Part shown: positions 1-8,352 of the stretch, one piece after another
Numbering within the stretch: the stretch's first letter is position 1
Layout of the letters: every line of letters begins with the position of its first letter
From: Flavobacterium limnosediminis JC2902
GTDB taxonomy: Bacteria; Bacteroidota; Bacteroidia; Flavobacteriales; Flavobacteriaceae
Assembly: GCF_000498535.1 (NCBI RefSeq)
Contig: NZ_AVGG01000022.1
Span: 1 to 47,857 of the forward strand
Length of the DNA stretch: 47,857 bases
Direction of reading: 5' to 3'
Made by a program: the position numbers and the translations under genes
The notes under the pieces: generated by a model
The model's input: the letters and a program-made list of their open reading frames with translations, nothing else
What the model was told of the DNA's origin: nothing
The model's database searches: none

Positions 1-91
1 TCCCTTCTCCCTTCTCCCTTTTCCCTTTTCCCTTTTCCCTTTTCTATCTTCTATCTTCTATCTTCTATTTTCTATTTTCCCTCCTCACTCC
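1..91. repeat. Heptanucleotide tandem array at 3' end of GT4 gene
   Basis: Thirteen consecutive 7-base units can be read without a phase break: TCCCTTC x2, TCCCTTT x4, TCTATCT x3, TCTATTT x2, TCCCTCC, TCACTCC. The unit sequence changes along the array but the period does not. The array runs over the TAG stop of the minus-strand glycosyltransferase (stop at 72-74) and encodes its last few residues. It continues off the left edge of the window, so its true length is unknown. On the mRNA-sense strand it is purine-rich. Confidence 0.9.
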
Positions 92-1277
92 TCACCAACT
101 TCTCAATCTCCTCCTCAAAATAATCCAGAGTATATTGCCGCGACCAATGTAACGCTTTTTTTGCTTTTTGGGAATAGTTGTCCGCATCTTCAATACAAGT
201 CACCAATTGTTCAACATCTACATCCTCATCCATCTTTAAAACAATCCCCCTGCTCCCATTATCCATCATATACGATACACAAGAGACTGGAGTAGCCACA
301 GGAACACATCCCCAAAACATCGCTTCCGCCACTACCTTTGGCCAACCCTCACTCTTGGAAGGTAGCACCAGAAAATGACTTTCCTGATAAGCCCTCTTAA
401 TGGTTTCAGATGTCTGATTCCCCTGCAACACTATACGGTTGCCCAATCCTTTTTCTTTCATATACGCTTCCAACACAGATCGCAGCTTCCCTTCCCCATA
501 CAAATCCAAACACACAGGATAGCCTAAATCCATCAACCCCTCTACCAACTGCACCGCATATAACGGCCGTTTCCCTTCGGACAAGGTACCCACAAATAAA
601 AACCGGATACTATCCACATCCCTCAGGCCTGAATTTTGGTTTTCGTAATTTGAATTCTGACTTTCATAATTTGGAATTCCTAATTTAGAATCCGTAATTC
701 CTAATTTGTAATTTGTAATTTCCTGATTACTATAAGAAGCCGTAAAAAAAGACTTAATATTCTCACTACTTCCCTCCCATTCCCCATACACTAACACCTT
801 CATGTTTCGGGTCAGAAAAGTATTGGATAAAATCCACTTTTGCAAACGGTAACTCAACGGCTGCTTCGCATTCGGATCCCAATTACCGGCATATTTGGCC
901 GTTTTGGGAGTATTAGGAAATAAAACCTGTACCAGACAGCCCAACAGCCCGACATTGCCGGGACAACGAAGATGGATATGATCCGCTTTTCGCATGGCCA
1001 AAAAAAGCACCCATAAAATGCGGGGAAAATTCACAAAAGCAGTAACAGTATTTTTAAAAGAAGTGAATGAAAAAGAACGGATAGGCTTAAAACTAAGTTG
1101 ATCATGTTCGTAGGAAAGATAAATAGCATCATCCGTTACTGGCTGTAAAGGAGCAACGACAGTAATTTCCTGCGCATACTTAATCCAGATGTTCATCTCG
1201 CGCACATAAGGACCGTATCCAAAATACTGTCCCTCTTTTTTTTCGTGAACAACATGGGTGATTATGGTAAAATTCAT
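72..1277 (-). CDS. GT4-type (GT-B) glycosyltransferase
   Basis: A 401-aa protein, probably a cytoplasmic glycosyltransferase adding one sugar to the lipid-linked glycan. The C-terminal half carries the GT-B donor-binding layout: FLFVGTLSEGKRP near residues 226-238, LYGEGKLR, and the late acidic segment SEGWPKVVAEAMFWGCVPVAT. The N-terminal acceptor half is less conserved. Its ATG overlaps the upstream GT2 stop in an ATGA arrangement, so it is translationally coupled as the last visible gene of the operon. Residues about 186-217 (KLGITDSKLG, NYESQNSNYE) are encoded by a heptamer repeat array, and the last residues before the stop are also repeat-derived. Donor and acceptor are unknown. Confidence 0.85.
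   Translation of the reverse strand: MNFTIITHVVHEKKEGQYFGYGPYVREMNIWIKYAQEITVVAPLQPVTDDAIYLSYEHDQLSFKPIRSFSFTSFKNTVTAFVNFPRILWVLFLAMRKADHIHLRCPGNVGLLGCLVQVLFPNTPKTAKYAGNWDPNAKQPLSYRLQKWILSNTFLTRNMKVLVYGEWEGSSENIKSFFTASYSNQEITNYKLGITDSKLGIPNYESQNSNYENQNSGLRDVDSIRFLFVGTLSEGKRPLYAVQLVEGLMDLGYPVCLDLYGEGKLRSVLEAYMKEKGLGNRIVLQGNQTSETIKRAYQESHFLVLPSKSEGWPKVVAEAMFWGCVPVATPVSCVSYMMDNGSRGIVLKMDEDVDVEQLVTCIEDADNYSQKAKKALHWSRQYTLDYFEEEIEKLVRSEEGK
631..721. repeat. Heptanucleotide array inside a coding region
   Basis: Thirteen abutting 7-base units, read on the minus strand as AAATTAC x2, AAATTAG, GAATTAC, GGATTCT, AAATTAG, GAATTCC, AAATTAT, GAAAGTC, AGAATTC, AAATTAC, GAAAACC, AAAATTC. The total of 91 bases is not a multiple of three, so gain or loss of one unit would shift the frame of the surrounding glycosyltransferase. 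It lies in the linker just before the C-terminal GT-B domain, where extra sequence could be tolerated. Confidence 0.85.
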
Positions 1278-2272
1278 TGTTCCTGAGGTTTATAAAACAA
1301 CAAACTGCCCCAACCCGACAATCTTCCGAGAGTCTCTGTAAGAGCCTTTTTCCGATCTGATTTGGTAAACACATTACTCATTCGGATAAAAGTAAGTAGT
1401 AACGTTATCGCATGCCACTTTAATTGAGCTTTTAGGGATGGGTTTGGATATTTTACACGCCACACATACCATCCGTTACGAACAACCATTTTACCGTAAT
1501 GATATTGATTTGGCCTTCCGGATGGTGCATGAAAATGCCCTAAACGGGCCGAGGTGTTAACGAATAGTTTTCCTTGTTTCGAAAGTCTAAGGGTAAAATC
1601 AGCGTCTTCATATAATCCGTAACCTTCAAAATAGGTAGAAAACTGAAGCGAATCAAAAACATCTTTACGAAAAGAAGACACCCCTCCCATCAACTGCTCA
1701 ACTTCATACACTTTACCCGAAGGTGGCAAAAAACTAATACTACGTCCATGGGAAAAAGCCGGTAAAAATCCTGGAGGGCAATTACTGTCAAGTCCTAGTT
1801 TCTTACGCCATACAAAACGGGATCCTTCGTTCCTTTTAAATCCGTCATAATAAAATTCATGGTTTTTGGGAGCATAATTACGCTCAACCTGTGTCCAATT
1901 GACTTCATTGGTAATATACCCACCTACCCCTAATGCTTCTGGGTACAGTTGGTATGTATTTATAATTTCTTCAAAATAATTGCCTTCCAAAACAGTATCG
2001 TCATCCAAAAAACAAACAATTTCCGAAGTAGCGGCTACCTTGGCAATACCATAATTACGCTGCTTGGTTAATCCTCGGTGTTCTGGTGTGACTTTATGAT
2101 AGCTTAAATCTTTAAACAAATTTTCACGCAACATAACAGCGGTAGTCTCATCCGGAGAACCGTCAATAATTAAAATTTCATCTGGATACAGCGATTGTTC
2201 TTTTACGGAATGTAATAGCTTTAGCAAAGGCAGAGCCCTTTTGTAAGTGCATATTACTAATGAAAAACTCAT
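1274..2272 (-). CDS. GT2 family glycosyltransferase
   Basis: A 332-aa GT-A fold enzyme. The N-terminus MSFSLVICTYKR is a typical GT2 start, followed by IIDGSPDET and the DxD-type metal site FLDDDTVLEG near residue 90; GLYEDADFTLR later matches the usual acidic acceptor-side motif. I prefer the ATG at 2272 because it leaves a 4-base gap to the upstream gene and has a purine-rich AAAGGA stretch before it. The ATG at 2302 would add 10 residues inside the upstream gene. The stop overlaps the next ATG. Donor and linkage cannot be told from sequence. Confidence 0.87.
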   Translation of the reverse strand: MSFSLVICTYKRALPLLKLLHSVKEQSLYPDEILIIDGSPDETTAVMLRENLFKDLSYHKVTPEHRGLTKQRNYGIAKVAATSEIVCFLDDDTVLEGNYFEEIINTYQLYPEALGVGGYITNEVNWTQVERNYAPKNHEFYYDGFKRNEGSRFVWRKKLGLDSNCPPGFLPAFSHGRSISFLPPSGKVYEVEQLMGGVSSFRKDVFDSLQFSTYFEGYGLYEDADFTLRLSKQGKLFVNTSARLGHFHAPSGRPNQYHYGKMVVRNGWYVWRVKYPNPSLKAQLKWHAITLLLTFIRMSNVFTKSDRKKALTETLGRLSGWGSLLFYKPQEQ

Positions 2273-2276
2273 TTTA

Positions 2277-3818
2277 TTATTTGGTCCTTTTTCCAAGTGC
2301 AACTAATTTTTTTGCGTAAAAAACAGATTTGTTAAACTGCAAAATACGATAAGGCAACTTAATTAATTTTAAAGGTATCTCCCATACCTTTCCTTTTGAA
2401 AAATACAAAACAAAATATTTTACTCGGTATTCATAAAAAGCACTTTTATCAAATTGCTTTTGAATAAGATACATTATGGTTGGACTCGGAACCGGGCGTA
2501 TCCTTTTTACAGGCGTATCCAATTCCCAGGGCTGTTGTTTTCGTTTTTTACCGAGTATTTTTGCCTGATTCCCCCAAAAACGGTATCCTCCGGCTGGCGG
2601 TTTTAAATGCAGGTTTGCCGCGAATGGATTGAATAAAACAGTCACTCCAATTTTTACGAGTGACATTCCAAAATCACCATCCTCACCATAACCACCATCA
2701 TAATTAATATCATTCCCTTCCAGAAGAGAAACAAACTCTCTTTTAACACAAGAATTCGCATTACTGAAATTAGGCGTCGCCCCAACTTTCCAACGCGCAT
2801 TCCCTAAGGCAGCTAATTTTATATCTAAATCCTCGAGTGTTTGTTTTTGATGATCTGCTCTAATGTCTAAACCGTTACAGGCACCTGCTTTGTAGGTCTG
2901 TAACAAACGAATATGGTTTTCAATAAAATCGGATGGTATGCGAATATCATCATCCCCAAAAACGATATAGTCTCCTGAACATAATTCAATAGCTTCATTT
3001 CTGGCACGACAACTCCCCTTTGTGGTTTGCCAGTTAAAAATGACTTCAAACGGGTATTGCTTTTCATTATACAACTGTTCGTCTCTTTTATCCTCAGGTG
3101 TGGCATCCACAACAATTACCTGAGAAGGCAAATAGGTTTGCTTTTTTAAATCTTCGAGTAACGTCAATGTAAAATCTTGGCGCAACATTGTTGGAATTAT
3201 ATAACTCACACTCGGTTTTCCAACAATTTCGTTAAGTTTTCGCGGTGCAATTAAAGGGTAGTTATTTCTTATTTCGTACTTTTTTGCCTCGAGTAAAGCG
3301 TCCCATTCTGAAACTTTCCAAAACCCTTTTCGAAAGTTCATATAAACAGCATGCTCTGGTTTGAAATTTTTCCTAAAAAAAACATGCCGCTCTTTTGCAG
3401 TAATCGATTTTAGGTCATTTGTGGTCTCCTTATAGAGTCCCTTTACATATAAAGGAATTCCTCCGGAATTTTTCAACAGATTATAACCGAAATCCAAAGC
3501 TTGCAACGATTCATTGGTAAGTTCATTATCAAAACCGCCAATTGCTTCCCATACCGATTTACGGACTGCAAAGTTATTCGGATTTATTCGCCAGCTGATA
3601 CATTCCTCCAAATCATCAAAATCATGAACATACCAGGAAAATACTACAGCAAAGTAAACAATTTCAGGAAATGCATTTTTGTACCCCTGTTCAAAAGAAC
3701 TATGCCACACATCGGCAGCACCAAACGATAATTGTTCCAACTTATCAAGATCGGGACAGCCTGTGTAGAAAATCTCCTCACCTTTTGAGTTGGTATGTAT
3801 TTTAAAAGGACTCTTCAT
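2277..3818 (-). CDS. Two-part GT2 glycosyltransferase
   Basis: A 513-aa protein. The central part (about 200-400) is a complete GT2 domain: SVSYIIPTMLRQDFT, VIVVDATPEDKR, RARNEAIELCSGDYIVFGDDDIRIP with the acidic metal-binding triad. The first 190 residues resemble the second half of another GT2 domain (NNFAVRKSVWEAIGGFDNEL is the usual acceptor-side block). The protein may therefore be a fusion of a truncated GT2 with an intact one. The C-terminal 100 residues are basic and could sit on the membrane surface. The start overlaps the upstream stop by one base. Confidence 0.82.
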   Translation of the reverse strand: MKSPFKIHTNSKGEEIFYTGCPDLDKLEQLSFGAADVWHSSFEQGYKNAFPEIVYFAVVFSWYVHDFDDLEECISWRINPNNFAVRKSVWEAIGGFDNELTNESLQALDFGYNLLKNSGGIPLYVKGLYKETTNDLKSITAKERHVFFRKNFKPEHAVYMNFRKGFWKVSEWDALLEAKKYEIRNNYPLIAPRKLNEIVGKPSVSYIIPTMLRQDFTLTLLEDLKKQTYLPSQVIVVDATPEDKRDEQLYNEKQYPFEVIFNWQTTKGSCRARNEAIELCSGDYIVFGDDDIRIPSDFIENHIRLLQTYKAGACNGLDIRADHQKQTLEDLDIKLAALGNARWKVGATPNFSNANSCVKREFVSLLEGNDINYDGGYGEDGDFGMSLVKIGVTVLFNPFAANLHLKPPAGGYRFWGNQAKILGKKRKQQPWELDTPVKRIRPVPSPTIMYLIQKQFDKSAFYEYRVKYFVLYFSKGKVWEIPLKLIKLPYRILQFNKSVFYAKKLVALGKRTK

Positions 3819-4966
3819 TATTTAACTGTTACTTTTTGATAAAAAGCTATGGATTGTGATGCTATTTTAGTGTTTGCGAAAGTTTTGGCCACCTTAGCGC
3901 ACGCATTCTCTCCAATTCTTTTATTACACTCTTGGTTTATCAATAACTTTAAAATGGCGTTTGCATAGTCTTGATGTGATTTTGGGTCTACCAACAATCC
4001 TTCTTTGCCGTCAGAAATCACTTCGGGGCCCCAGCCTATATCAGAAGCTACTATTGCTTTTTTCATGGCCATAGCCTCCAGCCAGGAAACCGGTAAGGCC
4101 TCGGCAAAGCTTGGAAACACACAAACAGTTGCTTTTGCGATATGACCTCGAACCTCTTCATAAGGCACTCCTCCAATATACTGCACTTGTTTTAATGCTT
4201 CTTCCGAAAACAGCTTTTGCATCATTTTCCAGGTTGATCCGTTTCCGGAAACAACATCGCTGGAATCCCTACCCACCAAAATTAATTTGGCATCAGGTTG
4301 CTTCACAACAACTTCATTAAAAATATGTGGCAATTCCAATAATCCTTTTTTTCGTATGAGGGTGCCAAAATACAAAATCGTTTTTGTTTCCGGTTCCATA
4401 GTATTGGATATTTGGAAATTTTCCGGATTTATTCCATTTGGAATTATAGTAAAGGGAATTTGCAGACCAAACAACTCATTTGTTTTTATAGCTGTAAACT
4501 GACTGACAGAAATGTGTCCGTCTGCCCTTAGTAAAGCTTTTTTTTCATGAAAACGATTCCACCACTTAACGGGACGTTCGTCTAAATGACAAAAATAAGT
4601 ATCGCTACCGTTCAACCGAATCACGACAGGGCATTTTTTAGGCTGGATAAATGAAGTTATCCCAGTCCAGTCGGGAGCCTCTATCAAATCAATCTGCTTT
4701 TCTTGGTAAAGCAGATTGATGATTTTCTCGATCTTCTTCCGGGTAAAATACCACGATAACCCTTTTATTTTGACGTTTTTTATTCGCTGAATAACTATTC
4801 CGTTATCCTGAAAAACACCTTCTTCCTTTTGCCCGTAAACCAAAATCCGGGCTTCATGCCCTAAATGAACCAGGCTTTCCGCTAAATTTTTTATACTGGT
4901 ACCAATACCTCCTGAATTTCCGGTTTTCGGATGCGGATATTCCGGTGTTAAGAATGCTATTTTCAT
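3818..4966 (-). CDS. GT4 family (GT-B) glycosyltransferase
   Basis: A 382-aa retaining GT-B enzyme. It shows the N-terminal glycine-rich motif TPEYPHPKTGNSGGIGTSIKNLA, the mid-protein FGTLIRKKGLLELP nucleotide-sugar domain start, and the C-terminal EX7E-type block FPSFAEALPVSWLEAMAMKKAIVASD. Length is normal for GT4. It overlaps the upstream GT4 by four bases (ATGA) and the downstream GT2 by one, so it is an integral operon member. Substrate unknown. Confidence 0.9.
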   Translation of the reverse strand: MKIAFLTPEYPHPKTGNSGGIGTSIKNLAESLVHLGHEARILVYGQKEEGVFQDNGIVIQRIKNVKIKGLSWYFTRKKIEKIINLLYQEKQIDLIEAPDWTGITSFIQPKKCPVVIRLNGSDTYFCHLDERPVKWWNRFHEKKALLRADGHISVSQFTAIKTNELFGLQIPFTIIPNGINPENFQISNTMEPETKTILYFGTLIRKKGLLELPHIFNEVVVKQPDAKLILVGRDSSDVVSGNGSTWKMMQKLFSEEALKQVQYIGGVPYEEVRGHIAKATVCVFPSFAEALPVSWLEAMAMKKAIVASDIGWGPEVISDGKEGLLVDPKSHQDYANAILKLLINQECNKRIGENACAKVAKTFANTKIASQSIAFYQKVTVK

Positions 4967-6039
4967 AATAATGCAATATGTTCTTTCACCATTTTTTGAA
5001 TTGAAAATTGTTCTTCAATAAGTACACTGGTATCCTGAATTATACGCAACTTACCAATAAAAACACTCTCTAAAATTTCGCTTAGTCTGTTAATGTCCTG
5101 CGGTGGAAAAATAAATCCGTTTTCACCGTTTTTGATCACTTCTTCGTTACCTCCAACGGACGTCGTAATAACGGGAACGTTAGCGCTCAGACTCTCCAAC
5201 ACTGAGAGGCTAAAACATTCCATATGCGTGGGCTGTAGCAAATAATCGTATTGATTATATATTTCAAACAAATTGGAACGGCTACCTTTAAACGAGAATG
5301 TTTCTTCCAAATTATATTTACGCACTAATTCTTCTAACTGCTTTTCGTAATTTCCCGTTCCGTAAACATCAATCTTTAATTTACACATACAGTTTTCAGG
5401 TAGTTTACTTACAGCTTCAATTAAATCTTGGATTCCCTTTGGATATCCAAGATTACTTGCTACCAAAAAAGTAGGATGAACAAAATTCCGAAAAGTTCTC
5501 TTTTCAAATAATCCTGTATTTATCCCATTATAAACCAAAACTGTTTTTGTCTTTATTTGTTTCCCGAAATCATCTACTAATAAGTTAGTAGTGTATTTTG
5601 AAACTGCCACAAAAACGTCTATGTGTTTGCTAAAAAGAAATCCTTTAATTCTTTTTAATACTGTTTTTTTTAATGGATATCCATTTAATGGTCTTGCATT
5701 ATGATCTACAGCTATTACTTTACAGGTAAAATTTGTTTTTATTTTCTTAAAAAAAGGAGTACATAGTTCTAAAAAGTGAGTAATCACCACATCAAAGACT
5801 ATTTTAGTATTGGTGATATACTTCAGAAAAAGAGCTTCAATACTTTGATCTTCTGCAGAAATAATGGTAAGATTATTATACTCACCATGATCACTTTCAT
5901 TAGGAAAAAACCAAATCACCTCATACCCCATTTGTTTGCATTCCTTGTCAAACAACCAATAAAAATGGTCCATACCCCCAACTCGTTCAGACATGAGGCG
6001 GTAATTACACAGTACTGCTATTTTTTTTTGGGTTTTCAA
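4963..6039 (-). CDS. GT4 family (GT-B) glycosyltransferase, TTG start
   Basis: A 358-aa GT-B enzyme: AVLCNYRLMSERVGGMDHFYWLF at the N-terminus, FLVASNLGYPKGIQDLIEAV at the start of the donor domain, and HMECFSLSVLESLSANVPVITT as the EX7E-type block. The first codon is TTG at 6039; no in-frame ATG lies between it and the upstream stop, and the decayed paralogue at 7733-8352 begins at the equivalent position with ATG. That copy, about 1.7 kb upstream, shares long stretches with this gene. The stop overlaps the next ATG. Confidence 0.88.
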   Translation of the reverse strand: MKTQKKIAVLCNYRLMSERVGGMDHFYWLFDKECKQMGYEVIWFFPNESDHGEYNNLTIISAEDQSIEALFLKYITNTKIVFDVVITHFLELCTPFFKKIKTNFTCKVIAVDHNARPLNGYPLKKTVLKRIKGFLFSKHIDVFVAVSKYTTNLLVDDFGKQIKTKTVLVYNGINTGLFEKRTFRNFVHPTFLVASNLGYPKGIQDLIEAVSKLPENCMCKLKIDVYGTGNYEKQLEELVRKYNLEETFSFKGSRSNLFEIYNQYDYLLQPTHMECFSLSVLESLSANVPVITTSVGGNEEVIKNGENGFIFPPQDINRLSEILESVFIGKLRIIQDTSVLIEEQFSIQKMVKEHIALL

Positions 6040-6044
6040 GAAGC

Positions 6045-6857
6045 CTATTTTTTATAGATTTTTTCTAATTTCATCTCAACACGTCTTTTCTGCTTTCTCA
6101 AAAAACGTTTTATGAAAAACAAATTATCCTTCCAAATAATAGGCTCCTCATAATTTGAAGGATGAAATGTTAATAAATCGAATACTTTGTCTATTCTCAC
6201 GGTATGCTTTTTGTTGTTTCCATAAGACCTCGCATACCACGTATGATAAAATAATTTTTTGTTATCTGGAGTGTAAGCTAATGTGGTTATCTTATCTTCA
6301 AATGGTGCTTCCGATTCTAAAAAAAGGATCTTTTCCCCTTTTCTACGTAACCAAAAATAAAAACAATAATAAGGTTCATAAAGACTCATCACATCATATT
6401 TCTCTCCCATTTTAGCATAGTCCTCTTCAAATTCATTTTCTAAGATATAATGATTTTTTTTAACTTCTACTTTATTCCAAATAGATTTTAATTTTTTTAA
6501 ATTGACTATTGAAAAAAAAGTATTAATCAAATAAGGACTGTACGTTCTATTGGGTATATCACCACCATCTCTAACTCCACTTAGTATAAAATTATTTTCT
6601 AACATATAATCCATCGTTTTGTAAATACCTTCAGGATATAAAAACAAAACATCTTCATCTGCCATTATCAGCCAATCTACATCCAATGCCTCGAATTTTT
6701 CCATCATAAAATAGATACTATCAATACCAAACATGCCTTCACGACCATCAATAACATATTTTTGAATTCCTGCTGGAAAATATTGAGAACTTTTCTTGTA
6801 TAAATCCCAATTAATCACTGTCGTTAATATAACTATTTTAGATTTATCGTACATCAT
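6045..6857 (-). CDS. Putative GT-A-like glycosyltransferase
   Basis: A 270-aa protein of no family I can name with certainty. Residues around 60-75 read DVDWLIMADEDVLFLYPEG, an acidic cluster placed as a DxD-type metal site, preceded by the hydrophobic strand expected in a GT-A fold. NTFFSIVNLKKLK and the aromatic-rich C-terminal half also fit sugar-transfer enzymes. Two adjacent ATG codons (6857, 6854) are possible starts; the first overlaps the methyltransferase stop. Context between a methyltransferase and a GT4 supports a role in the same glycan. Function is inferred, not shown. Confidence 0.7.
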   Translation of the reverse strand: MMYDKSKIVILTTVINWDLYKKSSQYFPAGIQKYVIDGREGMFGIDSIYFMMEKFEALDVDWLIMADEDVLFLYPEGIYKTMDYMLENNFILSGVRDGGDIPNRTYSPYLINTFFSIVNLKKLKSIWNKVEVKKNHYILENEFEEDYAKMGEKYDVMSLYEPYYCFYFWLRRKGEKILFLESEAPFEDKITTLAYTPDNKKLFYHTWYARSYGNNKKHTVRIDKVFDLLTFHPSNYEEPIIWKDNLFFIKRFLRKQKRRVEMKLEKIYKK

Positions 6858-7612
6858 CGCGAAATCTTATTGTAATTAGAAGGTTCAATATTTGCTCCCT
6901 TATGAATAAAAATCATATTATGAAAGAAATGCATAGCAACTATATTTTTATCATAATAGTTAGGTTCATAATTTTCAATTTCAAATTCCATAAAGTTTAA
7001 GGCCTCTATCTTATTTTTAAAATATTCATAAATTGTACCCTTCGTATTAAAATCAGTAGAAGTCCCTCCATATTGGCTCCAATAGGAGGTTTGAGTATCT
7101 TCAACAACATAATAGCCTCCCTTTTTTAATTTTGGAAATAAATATTCAAAGGATTGAATAACGTGTTCATTGATATGACTACCATCATCAATAATTAAAT
7201 CAAATTCACCTACTTCTTTACATATGCTATTTAATAAATCAGTGTCAACCTGACTCCCTTTATAAATCTTAATTCGATTTTCTTGAAGTTTTGACTTATC
7301 AAAAATATCAATGGAATAAATCTTCGAGAAAGGAAAATAAGACTTCCACATTCGTAATGAATTTCCACCTCTAATAGGATCATCATACCCTCCTACTCCA
7401 ATCTCTAAAACATTCATTCTTCTAAATTTAAACTTTTTAAAAAAATGTTGGTAGTGAGGGGTATAATAATGTCCTCCAAATTTATCTGTACGGTGGATTT
7501 GAGCTAATTTATTCAAATTGAATGGATAAAAAAAAGCCATAATTGTACGTAACTTATATCTTAACAAAAGTTTTTTCTCTGTAGTCAATTTATTTTTAAA
7601 AAAATTCGTCAT
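6854..7612 (-). CDS. Class I SAM-dependent methyltransferase
   Basis: A 252-aa protein with the SAM-binding motif I VLEIGVGGYDDP near residues 67-78, an acidic post-I strand IYSIDIFD, and DLIIDDGSH near 120-128 as the motif used for metal and hydroxyl acceptor binding in sugar O-methyltransferases of the macrocin/cephalosporin CmcI-like type. GGYYVVEDTQTSYW follows. I chose ATG 7612. A longer frame begins at TTG 7702, but those 30 residues look like the C-terminal tail of an unrelated neighbour family. The likely role is methylating a sugar hydroxyl of the exported glycan. Confidence 0.78.
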   Translation of the reverse strand: MTNFFKNKLTTEKKLLLRYKLRTIMAFFYPFNLNKLAQIHRTDKFGGHYYTPHYQHFFKKFKFRRMNVLEIGVGGYDDPIRGGNSLRMWKSYFPFSKIYSIDIFDKSKLQENRIKIYKGSQVDTDLLNSICKEVGEFDLIIDDGSHINEHVIQSFEYLFPKLKKGGYYVVEDTQTSYWSQYGGTSTDFNTKGTIYEYFKNKIEALNFMEFEIENYEPNYYDKNIVAMHFFHNMIFIHKGANIEPSNYNKISR

Positions 7613-7732
7613 TCCATTATTTTTTTTTACAAAGTTTTCTATTGCTTCTACTATTCTCTTACTAGTACCTTCTAATAGTGCTCCTATTTGCTTTTCCAAC
7701 AATTCTTTTTCATGGGAAAAGTTCCAAAATCC
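7613..7732 (-). pseudogene. C-terminal remnant of a GT-B-like gene
   Basis: In the frame continuous with the methyltransferase, this stretch encodes KELLEKQIGALLEGTSKRI. It aligns with KELIKLQIGKPLLNTSKRI at the very end of the 463-aa protein encoded at 8352-9743 (about 12 of 19 positions identical by eye). It therefore looks like the leftover 3' end of a second copy of that gene, now joined to an internal fragment of a decayed GT4. An alternative is an N-terminal extension of the methyltransferase. Confidence 0.45.
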
Positions 7733-8352
7733 TTTAGCGCTGAAATTAAATCCTGAATTCCCTTTTCCAGTCTTAAATTAGAGGTAACAATATAGTTATT
7801 TGTCTTACGATAATTCTTCTTAACATGGTATTTATTAACATCAATCTCATTAAAAATTACTCTGATTTTTCCAGATACCTGATTCCCAAAGTCAATCACT
7901 AAACATTTTCGTGTATTTTTCAGAAACACAAACAAATACATCAATGTAGTTCGCATCCCCCCCTTAATCCGTTTATTGATTCTCTCTTTTAAGGGATGCC
8001 CCTCAACAGGCCTCCGATTAATATCAACAGTAATTACTTTACCGGTAAAACTTGTTTTTATTTAAAAAAAAAATGAGTACATAGTTCTAAAAAATGAGTG
8101 ATTATTACATCAAAGTCTATTTTAGTCTCGTTTATATAATCCAAAAAAAAGCCCTCAACACTTTGACCCTTTGCAGAAACAATAGATAGATTGCTATATT
8201 CTCCGTCACTGCTTTCACTGGGAAAAAACCAAATTACTTCGTAATCCATTTCCTTACATTCCTTGTCAAACAACCAATAAAATCGGTCCATACCCCTACA
8301 CGTTCTGGCATGAGGCCATAATTACAGAGTACAGTTATTTTTTCTCTTCCAT
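7733..8352 (-). pseudogene. Decayed GT4 glycosyltransferase, paralogue of 4963-6039
   Basis: Reading in several frames gives ITVLCNYGLMPERV, then FYWLFDKECKEMDYEVIWFF, TSFTGKVITVDINRRPVEG, YIDVFVCVSEKYT and NNYIVTSNLRLEKGIQDL, in the same order as the intact GT4 at 4963-6039. Frameshifts fall in an A run after the start, a G run near 8293-8296, an A run near 8063-8072, and at two further points between 7890 and 7970. Similarity stops after GIQDL, where an unrelated tail begins, so the donor-binding half is missing. The start codon overlaps the stop of the upstream gene as in a working operon, which suggests recent inactivation. Confidence 0.88.

Noticed and set aside
7684..7956. Separate 90-codon gene
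   Set aside because: Its residues match only an internal part of the GT4 at 4963-6039, and both flanks continue the match in other frames, so it is a pseudogene piece.
8058..8291. Separate 77-codon gene
   Set aside because: It is the N-terminal part of the same decayed GT4 copy, ending at a frameshift in an A run.
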